Shown here in pieces: positions 36,915 to 46,356 of a stretch of DNA of 64,000 nt. The stretch's first letter is position 1; the number at the start of each line of letters is the position of its first letter. Position numbers and translations under genes: made by a program. Source of the stretch: Acidiphilium sp. C61 (GTDB lineage Bacteria; Pseudomonadota; Alphaproteobacteria; Acetobacterales; Acetobacteraceae). The notes under the pieces were generated by a model, which saw nothing but the letters and a program-made list of their open reading frames with translations, was not told the DNA's origin and made no database searches. The DNA lies in contig NZ_CACTIA010000005.1 in assembly GCF_902712915.1 (NCBI RefSeq), positions 1,116,001 to 1,180,000 on the forward strand, written 5' to 3'.

Positions 36915-38426
36915 ATGAACACCCCCACCACCGTGCGCCTGAACGACGCCGACAATGTTCTTGTGGCGATCGAGCCGATCGCCTCCGGCACCGGCGTCGC
37001 CGAAGGCCTGGTGACCTCGGCACGAATTCCCCGCGGTCACAAGATCGCCGCCGCACCGATCGAGGCCGGCGCACCGGTGCGCAAGTTCGGCCAGATCATC
37101 GGCTTCGCGAAAGAGACCATCGCACCCGGCGCCTGGGTGCACGAACACAATGTCGAGGTTCACGAATTCGCGCGCGACTACACGCTCGGCGAGGTGACAC
37201 CGGTCGCCCCCGTCGCCGCACCGGCGACGTTCATGGGCTTCCGCCGCGCCAACGGCCAGGTCGGCACACGCAACTACATCGCCATCCTGAGTTCGGTGAA
37301 CTGTGCGGCGACCGTTGCCCGGCAGATCGCGCTGCGGGCGGAGCGGAGCGGCCTGCTCGAAGGGTTTGCGAATGTCGATGGCATCGTCCCGCTCACCCAC
37401 GGCACCGGCTGCGGCATGGCGGCCGATGGCGAGGGCTACGAACTGCTCGAACGCACGCTCTGGGGGGCGGCCTGCAACCCGAACGTGGCTGGCGTGCTGT
37501 TCATCGGCCTCGGCTGCGAGGTGCTGCAGATCGCGCGGATGACCGCCCGCTACGGGCTGAAGGACGATCCCCGCTTTCACTGGATGACGATCCAGGACTC
37601 CGGCGGCACGCCCGCGACGATCGAGGCCGGGCTTGCCGCGCTGCGCGAGATCCTGCCCCGTGCGGACGCCGCGCGGCGCGAGCCCCTGCCCGCGTCGCAT
37701 CTCGTCCTCGCCCTGCAATGCGGGGGGTCGGACGCCTATTCCGGCCTGACCGCCAACCCGGCACTCGGCGAGGCGGCGGATATCCTGGTGCGCCACGGCG
37801 GCACCGCGATCCTGTCGGAGACGCCGGAAATCTATGGCGCCGAGCATCTTCTCGTGCATCGCGCCGCGAGCCGCCGTGTCGCCGACGACCTGCTGGCGCG
37901 GATCGACTGGTGGCGCGACTATCTCGCCCGCACCGGCGGGCAGATGAACAACAACCCCTCGCCCGGCAACAAGGCCGGCGGGCTGACCACCATTCTCGAA
38001 AAATCCCTCGGCGCCGTCGCCAAGGGGGGCACCACGCCGCTCACCGCCGTCTACCGCTATGCCGAGCCGGTCACCGCGCGCGGCTTCGTCTTCATGGACA
38101 CGCCGGGCTACGACCCCGTCTCGGTCACTGGCCAGGTCGCCGGCGGCGCCAACATCCTCTGCTTCACCACCGGCCGCGGCTCGGCCTTTGGCTGCAAGCC
38201 GGTGCCCTCGATCAAGCTCGCCACCAACAGCGATCTCTACCGCCGCATGGAAACCGACATGGACATCGATTGCGGCGACATCCTCTCCGGCACGACGATC
38301 GCGCAGAAGGGCGAGGAAATCTTCCGCCACCTGCTCGACGTCGCCTCCGGCGCGCGCACGAAATCCGAACTGCTGGGCTATGGCGACAATGAATTCGTGC
38401 CCTGGCAGGTTGGCGCGGTCATGTGA
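36915..38426 (+). CDS. UxaA-family altronate/galactarate dehydratase
   Basis: A 503-residue protein with an N-terminal SAF domain (residues 1-95) and a C-terminal UxaA/GarD catalytic region. Characteristic segments are GFRRANGQVGTRNYIAILSSVNC, HGTGCGMAADGEGYELLERTLWG, LQCGGSDAYSGLTANPALGEA and NNNPSPGNKAGGLTTILEKS. The family dehydrates altronate, galactarate and related acids to 2-keto-3-deoxy acids using Fe(II). Which acid is used cannot be told. The frame is open to 36768; ATG 36915 gives the normal start. Its stop lies in a 23-base tandem repeat. Confidence 0.87.
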   Translation: MNTPTTVRLNDADNVLVAIEPIASGTGVAEGLVTSARIPRGHKIAAAPIEAGAPVRKFGQIIGFAKETIAPGAWVHEHNVEVHEFARDYTLGEVTPVAPVAAPATFMGFRRANGQVGTRNYIAILSSVNCAATVARQIALRAERSGLLEGFANVDGIVPLTHGTGCGMAADGEGYELLERTLWGAACNPNVAGVLFIGLGCEVLQIARMTARYGLKDDPRFHWMTIQDSGGTPATIEAGLAALREILPRADAARREPLPASHLVLALQCGGSDAYSGLTANPALGEAADILVRHGGTAILSETPEIYGAEHLLVHRAASRRVADDLLARIDWWRDYLARTGGQMNNNPSPGNKAGGLTTILEKSLGAVAKGGTTPLTAVYRYAEPVTARGFVFMDTPGYDPVSVTGQVAGGANILCFTTGRGSAFGCKPVPSIKLATNSDLYRRMETDMDIDCGDILSGTTIAQKGEEIFRHLLDVASGARTKSELLGYGDNEFVPWQVGAVM

Positions 38427-38475
38427 CCGCGAGATAAATCGTCATGTGACCGCCAGATAAAACCTCATGTGACCA
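38419..38475 (+). repeat. 23-bp tandem repeat spanning the dehydratase stop codon
   Basis: About 2.5 copies of a 23-base unit beginning GTCATGTGACCGC, at 38419-38441, 38442-38464 and partial 38465-38475. Each unit holds a small GGTCA/TGACC-type dyad and repeats the Val-Met-stop end of the gene. It fills most of the gap before the convergent livF gene. Confidence 0.85.
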
Positions 38476-38486
38476 TGACGCCGGCA

Positions 38487-39212
38487 TCAGTGGGCGCCGG
38501 CACCCAGCATCGCCGCGCGGAATCCCTCATCCGCGCGCAGCGCCTCGGTTGTATCCGCCCGCACGATCCGCCCGGTTTCCAGCAGATAGGCGCGGTGCGC
38601 GACCTTCAGGCTGAGATTGACGTTCTGCTCGACGAGTAGCACCGTCATGCCCTGGGCGTTGATCCGCTCAATCGTCGCGAACACCTGCTTGACGATCACC
38701 GGCGCAAGGCCGAGCGAGGGCTCGTCCAGCATCAGCAGGCGCGGCTTCGCCATCAGTCCGCGCCCGATCGCCAGCATCTGCTGCTGCCCGCCGCTGAGCG
38801 ACCAGCCCATCTGCGTGTAAAGCCGCTTCAGATCGGGGAAGATTTCGAGAATCCCCTCGATATCCCGCTCGGTTTCGGCGCGCGACACCTTCCGGTTCGA
38901 GGTGCCCATGATCAGGTTCTCGCGCACCGTGAGCCCCGGGAACACATGCCGCCCTTCCGGCACATGGGCGATGCCGCGGCGGACGATCGCCTCGGGCGCC
39001 ATCCGGTCGATCCTCTCGCCCTCGAAACGGATTTCGCCGCGCGTCGGGTGCAGCAGACCGGAAATCGTCTTGAGCGTGGTCGACTTGCCGGCGCCGTTCA
39101 CGCCGAGCAGGGCGACGACCTCGCCTGCCCGCACCTCGAGGCTGATATCGTGCAGGGCGGTCACCTGCCCGTAGCGCGACTGGATGTTGCTGACCTCAAG
39201 CATATTCGACAT
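38487..39212 (-). CDS. livF: Branched-chain amino acid ABC transporter ATP-binding protein
   Basis: A 241-residue LivF-type ATPase. The Walker A GVNGAGKST, the WSLSGGQQQMLAIGRGLM signature and the Walker B LLMLDEPSLGLAP are intact, and VRRGIAHVPEGRHVFPGLTV is typical of LivF. The start overlaps the end of the LivM-LivG gene; ATG 39212 (MSNMLEV) is preferred over the upstream GTG at 39218. Last gene of livK-livH-livMG-livF. Confidence 0.9.
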   Translation of the reverse strand: MSNMLEVSNIQSRYGQVTALHDISLEVRAGEVVALLGVNGAGKSTTLKTISGLLHPTRGEIRFEGERIDRMAPEAIVRRGIAHVPEGRHVFPGLTVRENLIMGTSNRKVSRAETERDIEGILEIFPDLKRLYTQMGWSLSGGQQQMLAIGRGLMAKPRLLMLDEPSLGLAPVIVKQVFATIERINAQGMTVLLVEQNVNLSLKVAHRAYLLETGRIVRADTTEALRADEGFRAAMLGAGAH

Positions 39213-40995
39213 CGTCACCCAGATACGCCTTCATCACCGCAGGATCCGACAGCACCTGCTTCACCGATCCCTCGCTGATCTTCTGGCCGAAATCCATCAC
39301 ATAGGCACGTGTCGCCACGCTGGAGACGAAGCTCATGTCGTGCTCGATCAGCAGCATGGTCACCCCCAACGCATGGATCCGGTAGAGGATCTGCGACAGC
39401 ATCTCGGTTTCCTCGTGGTTCATCCCCGCCGCCGGCTCGTCGAGCAGCAGAAGCTCGGGGCCGGAAACGATGGCCCGCGCGATCTCGACGATGCGCTGCT
39501 GTCCGTATGGCAGGTTCTTCGCCTTCACATCGAGCCTGGCGAAGCCGAGGAAGCGCAGGGTCTCCCTCGCCTTTTCCATCGCCTCGCGTTCCTCGCGATA
39601 GCCGCGCGGCCGCGAGAGCAGGGCGCCCGCAAGCCCGACCGTGCCCCGCCGATAATAACCGACCGCCACATTCTCCAACGCGGTGAGTTCGGGGAACAGG
39701 CGGATGTTCTGGAAGGTGCGGGAAATACCGAGGCGGTTGATCCGCGTCGGGCCGAGATTGGTGATCGCATTGCCGTCATAGACGATCGATCCCGCCGTCG
39801 CCGTATAGATCCCGCTCAGCACGTTCAGCACGGTTGTCTTGCCCGAGCCGTTCGGCCCGATCAGCACGGCGACATCGCCACGGTTCACCGTCAGCGACAC
39901 GCCATTCACCGCCTTGATGCCGCCGAAATGCTTGGCCAGATCACGAATTTCCAGAAGTGGCCGGTCCGAGGCCACTGGCCGCTCGGGTATGGCGCCGGCC
40001 TCGAGAGACACGACCTCTCCCTCGTCTGCGCGTCGCCGGCCCGATATCAGCGTCGCCACCGCGCCGACGCCGCGCAACAGCAAGCCGTACAGCCCTTCCG
40101 GCATGAACAGCACGACAATGACGACAAGCACGCCATAGACCGCGATGTAATAGGCATGCAGGAAGCGCAGCACTTCCGGCAGGAAGGTGATCAGCCCCGC
40201 GCCCAGCGTGGTGCCGACGATCGACGCCTGTCCGCCCACCAGCGCCATCGCGAAGAACGAGACCGACTGGTAGAAATTGAACACGTTCGGGCTGATATAG
40301 AGCGAGCCCGAGGCATAGAGAATCCCGCCCATCGCGGCGAGTGCGGCCGAGACGGCGAAGGCGAGAACCTTGGTCCGGAACAGGCTGATCCCGTTCGCCG
40401 ATGCCGCGATCTCGTCCTCGCGCAGCGCGAACAGCGCGCCCCCCAGCCGCGAGTGGCGGAGGCGAAACACGACATAGCTCGCCAGCACCAGCACCGCGAC
40501 AGAGACGAAGTAGAATCCGTGATCGCTGGTGATCGCGTAGCCGAACAGGCTCGGCCGGGGGATGTTGGAAATCCCGTCGGCACCGTCGGTCACCGCGTTC
40601 CAGTTGTTCAGCACGAGTTCGGTGATGATCTGAAAGCCGATCGTCACCAGCGCGAGATAATGGCTAGCGAGCCTGAGCGAGATCGCACCGAGGAACAGGC
40701 CGAAGCCCGTTGTCACCACCACCGCCGCCAGCGCAGCACTCCAGTAACCGACGTGATGGTTCACCGCGAGGATCGAGAACGTATAGGCGCCAATGCCGAA
40801 AAACGCCGCCTGCGCCAGCGAGATCTGCCCCGAATAGCCGAGCAGCACGGTCAGCCCGAGCGCCGCGACGGCATAGGACAGCGAGAGGATCAGCAACGTC
40901 AGATAATAGGACCCGAGCCGCCCGCCTGGCAGCAGGAACGGGATCAGCACCAGCAGTGCGATGAAGGGCAGGAACTTGGCAATCGACCTGATCAT
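39196..40995 (-). CDS. LivM-LivG fusion: branched-chain amino acid permease with ATP-binding domain
   Basis: A 599-residue protein joining two usual subunits. Residues 1-315 are a LivM permease with eight or more membrane segments and the GYSGQISLAQAAFFGIGAYT motif. After a linker of about 35 residues, residues 350-599 are a LivG ATPase with Walker A GPNGSGKTT, a degenerate signature LPYGQQRIVEIARAI and Walker B LLLLDEPAAGMN. Such fusions are known in this family. It should form the importer with LivH and LivF. The stop overlaps livF. Confidence 0.92.
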   Translation of the reverse strand: MIRSIAKFLPFIALLVLIPFLLPGGRLGSYYLTLLILSLSYAVAALGLTVLLGYSGQISLAQAAFFGIGAYTFSILAVNHHVGYWSAALAAVVVTTGFGLFLGAISLRLASHYLALVTIGFQIITELVLNNWNAVTDGADGISNIPRPSLFGYAITSDHGFYFVSVAVLVLASYVVFRLRHSRLGGALFALREDEIAASANGISLFRTKVLAFAVSAALAAMGGILYASGSLYISPNVFNFYQSVSFFAMALVGGQASIVGTTLGAGLITFLPEVLRFLHAYYIAVYGVLVVIVVLFMPEGLYGLLLRGVGAVATLISGRRRADEGEVVSLEAGAIPERPVASDRPLLEIRDLAKHFGGIKAVNGVSLTVNRGDVAVLIGPNGSGKTTVLNVLSGIYTATAGSIVYDGNAITNLGPTRINRLGISRTFQNIRLFPELTALENVAVGYYRRGTVGLAGALLSRPRGYREEREAMEKARETLRFLGFARLDVKAKNLPYGQQRIVEIARAIVSGPELLLLDEPAAGMNHEETEMLSQILYRIHALGVTMLLIEHDMSFVSSVATRAYVMDFGQKISEGSVKQVLSDPAVMKAYLGDDVEYA

Positions 40996-41028
40996 GTTGT
41001 CGTTTCCCTGAAGCCGCCGGCGCGCCGG

Positions 41029-41913
41029 TCAGACCTTCTGCGAGATTTTTTCACCGAACAGCCCGTATGGCCGGAAGATCAGGAACAGGATCAGCACGAT
41101 GAACGGAAACGCATCGCGATATGATCCCGAAATATACGTCGCCCCATAGGTCTCGATCAGCCCGATGCCGAGCCCGCCGACGATCGCACCCTTCATGCTG
41201 CCGAACCCGCCGACGATCGCCGCGGCGAATGCCTTCAGCGCGATGCTCGATCCCATTGTCGCCGTCACCGTATAGACGGGCGCGATCAGCAATCCCGCCA
41301 GCCCACCCAGCGCGGTGCTGATCGCGAATGTCAGCGCCGCCATCCAGGCGACGCGAATTCCCATCAGCCGCGCCGTATCCGGGTCCTGCGCCGTGGCCTG
41401 CAACTGCTTGCCGAGCTTGGTCCGTTCAAGAAACCAGTTCAGCAGCGCGACCATCGCGGCGGTGACGACGATGATGACGATATATTGCGGATAGACATGC
41501 ACGCCGAGCACCGCGACCGATTCAGCCTTGAAGATCGGCGGCAGCTGATACGGGATCGGCCCGTAGATCAGCAGGAAGGCCTGTTCGAGAAAGACCGAGG
41601 CGCCGACGGTTGCGATCATCACCGGCAGGAAGTTGCGCGGCCGGTTGCGGACCGGCTGGAAGATGAGCAACTGGAACAGCGCGCCGACCAGACCGGTTGC
41701 GGCGACCGCGAGCAGCAGCGCGAGCCACCACGGCAGATGCAGCACGACGACAAGGCTGACCATGAAATAGGCGCCGATCATCGCGAAATCGCCCTGGGCG
41801 AAATTCACCACATTGACCGAGGTATAGATCAGCACGAAGCCAAGCGCGATCAGCGCATAGATGCTGCCGACCGCGAGTCCCGCGATGGTCAGCTGGATGA
41901 ATTCGGAGAACAC
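41029..41913 (-). CDS. livH: Branched-chain amino acid ABC transporter permease
   Basis: A 294-residue inner-membrane permease with eight hydrophobic segments. The motifs SVNVVNFAQGDFAMIGAYFM and KAFAAAIVGGFGSMKGAIVGG are characteristic of LivH. It pairs with the LivM part of the fusion encoded 33 bases downstream. The preceding gene on the strand is the binding protein; a hairpin lies between them. Confidence 0.92.
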   Translation of the reverse strand: MFSEFIQLTIAGLAVGSIYALIALGFVLIYTSVNVVNFAQGDFAMIGAYFMVSLVVVLHLPWWLALLLAVAATGLVGALFQLLIFQPVRNRPRNFLPVMIATVGASVFLEQAFLLIYGPIPYQLPPIFKAESVAVLGVHVYPQYIVIIVVTAAMVALLNWFLERTKLGKQLQATAQDPDTARLMGIRVAWMAALTFAISTALGGLAGLLIAPVYTVTATMGSSIALKAFAAAIVGGFGSMKGAIVGGLGIGLIETYGATYISGSYRDAFPFIVLILFLIFRPYGLFGEKISQKV

Positions 41914-41965
41914 GCAGACGATATCCCGGTCAGCTGGTTTTCATTCACTCAGGATCACGCCAGGC

Positions 41966-41996
41966 GCCGTCCGGGCAGGCTCGTTGCCCGGACGGC
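41966..41996. terminator. Hairpin between livK and livH (possible attenuating terminator)
   Basis: GCCGTCCGGGC (41966-41976) pairs perfectly over 11 bases with GCCCGGACGGC (41986-41996) around a nine-base loop, ten bases past the livK stop. There is no clear T-tract. Such hairpins after binding-protein genes commonly lower expression of the downstream permease genes. Confidence 0.6.
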
Positions 41997-42005
41997 ACGC
42001 GGCAA

Positions 42006-43136
42006 TCAGCCGACATATTTGATCGGGATCACCTTCCGATGCTGGATCTTGACCACCCAATAGCCATGCAGCCCATCGCCGTTCGTGTCGAAATTGTAGG
42101 TGCCCTCGACGCCGTTATAGCCCTTCACCGCGCGAATGCCCTTCTGGATCGCGGCCGGCGCGGTACCATCCTTCGCAATGACCTGGCTGAGAACGTTCAT
42201 CGCGTCATAGACCCACCCGCCGAACACGTCGGGCTGGCTGTTGTATTTTGCAACATAACGTTTCGTGAATGCCTTCGCCGCATCGTTGCCATCAGCCACG
42301 AAATCGGAGACGCCATAGGTATTGTCGACCGCGGGACCAGCAAGCTGGATACAGACCGAGGTCGCGATCGAGGTCGAGCCGATGATCTTCACCTTGAGAC
42401 CCAGCTGGCGCAGCTGCTTGAGCATCTGCGCCTCGTCCTCGGAATTAGTCATGTAGGTTGCGAGCGTGTCGGCGCCGGAACTTTTGACCTTCTCCAGAAA
42501 CGACGTGTAATCCCGCGTCGCGGTCGTATAGCCCTGATCGCTGACAACCTTGGCGCCGTTCTTTACCAGCGCCGCCTTGAGCAGCCCATTCCCGGCCGCG
42601 CCGAAAGCGTCGGTATCGTAAAGAACGGCGACGTTCTTGCTGCCCATCGTCTTTACCGCATACTGGACCATCGTTGCCGATGCATAGGTGTCGTTCGGCC
42701 GGAAACGGAACACCCACTGGTTGCCGACATGCGTCAGCTTCGGGTCGGTACCGCCGATCATGGTGGGGATCTTGTAGCGCGCGACATAGGGCAGTGTCGC
42801 CTGCACGATCGTGCTGCGGATCGAGCCGATGATGGCGACGATGTTCTGATTCGCGGCCAGCTTCTGATAGGCGGAGACACCGGCCTGGTTCTGCCCGCGA
42901 TCGTCCTCGACGATCAGCTTGATCTTCTTGCCGGCGATGCCGCCATGCGCGTTGATTTCGTCGACAGCGAGCTTCGCGCCGTCAACCTTGTGCTGGCCAC
43001 TGAGCGCGGCGGGGCCGGTCAGATCGGCGATCATGCCGATCTCGATCGTGCCGGATGCGGCGTGAGCCACGCCCGTACCGCACAGAAGGGCAATCATGCC
43101 CGCGCCGCCAAGTAATTTTCCGATCATTTGTTTCAT
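42006..43136 (-). CDS. livK: Branched-chain amino acid ABC transporter substrate-binding protein
   Basis: A 376-residue periplasmic binding protein of the LivK family. A signal peptide (KQMIGKLLGGAGMIALLCGTGVAHA) is followed by IEIGMIADLTGPAALSGQHKVDGAKLAVDEIN and AVLYDTDAFGAAGNGLLKAAL. It binds an amino acid or similar small ligand for the LivH/LivMG/LivF importer. The frame is open to 43289; I chose ATG 43136, with ATG 43127 (three residues later, better spaced from a GGGAG) as an alternative. The ligand could also be an amide or urea-type compound, as related importers vary. Confidence 0.88.
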   Translation of the reverse strand: MKQMIGKLLGGAGMIALLCGTGVAHAASGTIEIGMIADLTGPAALSGQHKVDGAKLAVDEINAHGGIAGKKIKLIVEDDRGQNQAGVSAYQKLAANQNIVAIIGSIRSTIVQATLPYVARYKIPTMIGGTDPKLTHVGNQWVFRFRPNDTYASATMVQYAVKTMGSKNVAVLYDTDAFGAAGNGLLKAALVKNGAKVVSDQGYTTATRDYTSFLEKVKSSGADTLATYMTNSEDEAQMLKQLRQLGLKVKIIGSTSIATSVCIQLAGPAVDNTYGVSDFVADGNDAAKAFTKRYVAKYNSQPDVFGGWVYDAMNVLSQVIAKDGTAPAAIQKGIRAVKGYNGVEGTYNFDTNGDGLHGYWVVKIQHRKVIPIKYVG

Positions 43137-43477
43137 CTCCCTGGATTTTATTTGATTGGAGGCTCTATTCCGCTCCCCGGCACGCCAGCCTCGTGGCACA
43201 CAGCCGACAAGGTCGGCGCTGTATTGCGTATGGCTGTTGCGGGATATGCGGCGTTTCGGAGAGTGTGGGGAAATTTGGCGCCGCAACATATGGCCGCTTG
43301 CCCAGGCAACCCGGCAAAAACGCGTGCATCGGTCGACCTCCCCACGCAGATTATTGATAACCGGTATATAGGATTTTTTGGGGTGTCAACACGCGCATGA
43401 GGAGCACGATATCGTAGAGCATCATCCGATCGGATTGGGTCATCTGATCGGATAAGGACGCTGTGTTTATCAATATG
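43137..43477. other. Intergenic region between livK and bioD
   Basis: About 340 bases with no convincing gene. The livK-proximal part includes an AT-rich stretch near 43350-43380 suitable for the livK promoter. The bioD-proximal part is a partial copy of the dispersed hairpin element (43415-43476). Short open frames here cross both parts and have no ribosome-binding site or recognisable product. Confidence 0.7.
43415..43476. repeat. Partial copy of the dispersed two-hairpin element (left hairpin plus linker)
   Basis: TAGAGCATCATCCGATC begins at 43415; the complementary side ATCTGATCGGATAAGGACGCT follows a short loop, and then the linker GTTTATCAATA. The outer pairing is imperfect (GACGCT for GATGCTC). 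The right hairpin is missing. It ends two bases from the bioD stop. Confidence 0.75.
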
Positions 43478-44149
43478 CTAGCGCCTTGCAGCATCGTTGA
43501 CCCAGGCAAGCCAGTCCGGCGTCGAACCCACCAGGACCGGCGGCGCGCCTTTGCCAAGGTGGCGCAACAGTGTCTCCCGCGTCTGCCCGACCGGCACGGG
43601 CAACGGGTCCATCGGGTTGATGACAATCGCGGCAATCGGGATCGCGCGCGCGCGCAGGGCCTCGACGGTGCAGAGCGTATGGCTGATCGCGCCAAGATAG
43701 CCGCCGGCGACCAGCACCACCTCAAGGCCGAGTGCCGCAATCCAGTCGCGCACCGTATGGGTTTCATCCAGCGGCACCATCGCGCCACCGACACCCTCGA
43801 CCAGCAGCGGGGCCTCGGCCTCGGCCAGCGCGGCCTTGCAGAAAGCCACAAGCTCGTCGAAGGGAATGCGCCGGCCGCATCGCGCCGCCGCCATGTCGGG
43901 CGAGATCGGATCGGGAAACCGCCAGGGACAGATGGCGGCAACGTCATCGTCGGTGACCACCGCCTTGCCCATCGCCCGTAGCAGGATGCCGGCATCGCTC
44001 TCTGCCGCGAGGACTGGGTCATAGCCACTGGCGACCGGCTTGAGCGCTCGCGCAGGGACGCCGCCCGCCCGCCAGTGGCGGATCATGCCGGCGGCGACAT
44101 GTGTCTTGCCGATCTCGGTACCGGAGGCGGTGATGAAGAAATCGCTCAT
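43478..44149 (-). CDS. bioD: Dethiobiotin synthetase
   Basis: A 223-residue ATP-dependent enzyme that closes the ureido ring of dethiobiotin from 7,8-diaminopelargonate and CO2. The N-terminus [20 protein letters not shown] holds the Walker A lysine. The segments [11 protein letters not shown] and [22 protein letters not shown] are conserved in BioD. Its ATG overlaps the bioF stop by four bases. The dispersed repeat lies directly downstream. Confidence 0.92.
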   Translation of the reverse strand: MSDFFITASGTEIGKTHVAAGMIRHWRAGGVPARALKPVASGYDPVLAAESDAGILLRAMGKAVVTDDDVAAICPWRFPDPISPDMAAARCGRRIPFDELVAFCKAALAEAEAPLLVEGVGGAMVPLDETHTVRDWIAALGLEVVLVAGGYLGAISHTLCTVEALRARAIPIAAIVINPMDPLPVPVGQTRETLLRHLGKGAPPVLVGSTPDWLAWVNDAARR

Positions 44150-45291
44150 GCTTTCCCCATGATCCTGGTTCGGACGAGTTCGGCCAGACGATCGATGTCC
44201 TCGGGCAGATGATCGGCTGCGAAGGCGAAGCGGAGCCGCGCCGTACCCTCGGGCACGGTGGGCGGGCGGATCGCGGCGACGAGATAGCCCGCCTCCTCCA
44301 GTATCTCCTGGGAAGCAAGGGCGCGCTCGGCGGTACCGAGCAGAAGCGGCACGATCGGGCTTTCAGCCGGTTCGAGGCCGAGTGCCGCACAGAAGCGGCG
44401 GGCATGGGCGAGCGGGGCGGCGCACATTGCGGGATCGGTCGCGATCAGGTCGAGGGCCGCGATCGAGGCGCCGACCACCGCCGGCGGCAGGCCGGTGGTG
44501 TAGACGAAGCTGCGGGCACGGTTGCGGATCAGCTCGCACACGACATGCGAGGCGCAGAGATAGCCGCCATAACTGCCCACCGCCTTGGACAGCGTGCCCA
44601 TCTGCAACGGCACGTCGTGGCCGTGCGCCGCCCCGCGTCCGGCATTGATAACGCCGATGCCATGCGCGTCGTCCGTCATCAGCCAGGCGTCGTGCGCCTT
44701 TGCCAAGGCGAGCATCTCGCCCACCGGCGCGAGGTCGCCATCCATCGAGAACACGCCATCGGTCGCCACCATCGCGTGGCGGGCGGCCGGGCGATGGGCG
44801 GCGAGGAGTTCGGCGAGATGGACGAGGTCGTTGTGGCGGAAAACGTGCAGCGCAGCGCCGGACAGGCGGGCGCCGGCCCAGATGCAGGCATGGGCAAGTG
44901 CATCGACGAAGAACGCATCCTCCCGCGCCATCAGCGCCGGGATGATCCCGGTATTGGCGAGGAAACCCGAGCCGAAGACCACGGCGTCTTCGGTCTGTTT
45001 CAGCGCGGCGAGGCGCGCCTCGAGCGTGCGGTAGAGCGGATGGTCGCCGGTGACGAGGCGGGAAGCGCCGGCGCCGGCGCCGTAGCGTCGGGCAGCGTCG
45101 ATCGCGGCGTCGATCACCGCCGGGTGGGTGGAGAGGTTGAGATAGTCGTTGCAGGAGAACGAGATCAGCCGCCGCCCGTCGCGCTCCAGCGTCGCGCCAG
45201 CGGCGCGGGCGGTCGGGCGCAGGCGACGTCGCAGGGCGCCGGCCTCAAGGCGGGCGAGCTTGTCGGTCGCGAACTGGTCGAGCGTGGTCAT
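44146..45291 (-). CDS. bioF: 8-Amino-7-oxononanoate synthase
   Basis: A 381-residue PLP enzyme of the alpha-oxoamine synthase family. It condenses pimeloyl thioester with alanine at the first step of biotin ring assembly. The segment [16 protein letters not shown] is diagnostic; the cofactor Asp and His lie in [12 protein letters not shown], and Lys236 in [10 protein letters not shown] is the Schiff-base residue. It is divergent from bioB, with an 87-base shared promoter region, and coupled to bioD. Confidence 0.94.
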   Translation of the reverse strand: MTTLDQFATDKLARLEAGALRRRLRPTARAAGATLERDGRRLISFSCNDYLNLSTHPAVIDAAIDAARRYGAGAGASRLVTGDHPLYRTLEARLAALKQTEDAVVFGSGFLANTGIIPALMAREDAFFVDALAHACIWAGARLSGAALHVFRHNDLVHLAELLAAHRPAARHAMVATDGVFSMDGDLAPVGEMLALAKAHDAWLMTDDAHGIGVINAGRGAAHGHDVPLQMGTLSKAVGSYGGYLCASHVVCELIRNRARSFVYTTGLPPAVVGASIAALDLIATDPAMCAAPLAHARRFCAALGLEPAESPIVPLLLGTAERALASQEILEEAGYLVAAIRPPTVPEGTARLRFAFAADHLPEDIDRLAELVRTRIMGKA

Positions 45292-45378
45292 CCTGTCTCA
45301 ATCTGCCGCAAAAGCTTCACGAACGCGGATGCAGCGTTTATCACCGGTTCGACCCCTTGGGGCAAATCGGAGCTTGCC

Positions 45379-46356
45379 ATGTCCATCGCACTCGAGTCTT
45401 CCACTGCTGCCTCTGCCGCCATGCCATCCCCGACGCGGGCGCGCATCGCCGCCCTGCTGGCGCTGCCGCTGCCCGAGCTGATCTTCCAGGCGCAGACGGT
45501 GCACCGCCAGCATTTCGACCCGACCCAGGTGCAGATTTCCACCCTGCTCTCGATCAAGACCGGCGGCTGCCCGGAGGATTGCGGCTACTGCCCGCAAAGT
45601 GCCGAATTCGACGCGGGAGTTCCGGCCTCGAAGCTGATGGACATCACCCCGGTGCTGGAGGCAGCACGGCGGGCGAAGGAGGCCGGGGCGCAGCGCTTCT
45701 GCATGGGAGCCGCATGGCGCTCGCCCAAGGATCACGATCTCGACCGGGTGGCGGCGATGGTCGAGGGGGTGAAGGCGCTGGGGATGGAAACCTGCGTCAC
45801 CCTCGGGATGCTGCGGCCGGACCAGGCAGCGCGGCTGAAATCGGCCGGGCTCGACTATTACAACCACAATCTCGACACCTCGCCGGAATTCTACGGCAGC
45901 ATCATCACCACCCGCACCTACCAGGACCGGCTGGACACGCTGGCGGCGGTGCGGGATGCCGGCATCAATGTCTGCTGCGGCGGGATCATCGGGATGGGCG
46001 AGGATCTCGACGACCGCGCCGGGCTGCTGGCGACGCTCGCCGATCTCGATCCGCCGCCGGAGAGCGTGCCGATCAACGCGCTGGTCGCGGTGACGGGCAC
46101 GAAGCTCGGCGAGCGCGCGCCGATCGACCCGATCGATTTCGTCCGCACCATCGCGGCGGCGCGAATTTCCATGCCGAAATCCTGGGTGCGGCTGTCGGCC
46201 GGGCGGGAGGCGCTGAGCGACGAGGCGCAGGCGCTGTGTTTCCTCGCCGGGGCGAACTCGATTTTCTATGGCGACACGCTGCTGACCACGGCAAACCCCG
46301 CGGTCGCGCGCGACAATGCGCTGTTCGACAGGCTCGGGATGACGAAGCTTTCGTGA
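45379..46356 (+). CDS. bioB: Biotin synthase
   Basis: A 325-residue radical SAM enzyme that inserts sulfur into dethiobiotin. The 4Fe-4S cysteines are C64, C68 and C71 ([13 protein letters not shown]), and later segments [15 protein letters not shown] and [14 protein letters not shown] are standard BioB. The frame is open far upstream through the bioF antisense, but ATG 45379 gives the usual length. It shares a four-base overlap with bioA (GTGA). Confidence 0.95.
   Translation: MSIALESSTAASAAMPSPTRARIAALLALPLPELIFQAQTVHRQHFDPTQVQISTLLSIKTGGCPEDCGYCPQSAEFDAGVPASKLMDITPVLEAARRAKEAGAQRFCMGAAWRSPKDHDLDRVAAMVEGVKALGMETCVTLGMLRPDQAARLKSAGLDYYNHNLDTSPEFYGSIITTRTYQDRLDTLAAVRDAGINVCCGGIIGMGEDLDDRAGLLATLADLDPPPESVPINALVAVTGTKLGERAPIDPIDFVRTIAAARISMPKSWVRLSAGREALSDEAQALCFLAGANSIFYGDTLLTTANPAVARDNALFDRLGMTKLS

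Noticed and set aside
39184..41124. 646-residue plus-strand open frame opposite the liv genes
   Set aside because: Composition is Arg/Gln/Asp/His-rich, as expected for antisense reading of GC-rich transporter genes; no family.
43351..43360. TTATTGATAA as a BioR operator for the biotin genes
   Set aside because: It lies beyond the bioD end, not at a bio promoter, and differs from the TTATCTATAA palindrome.
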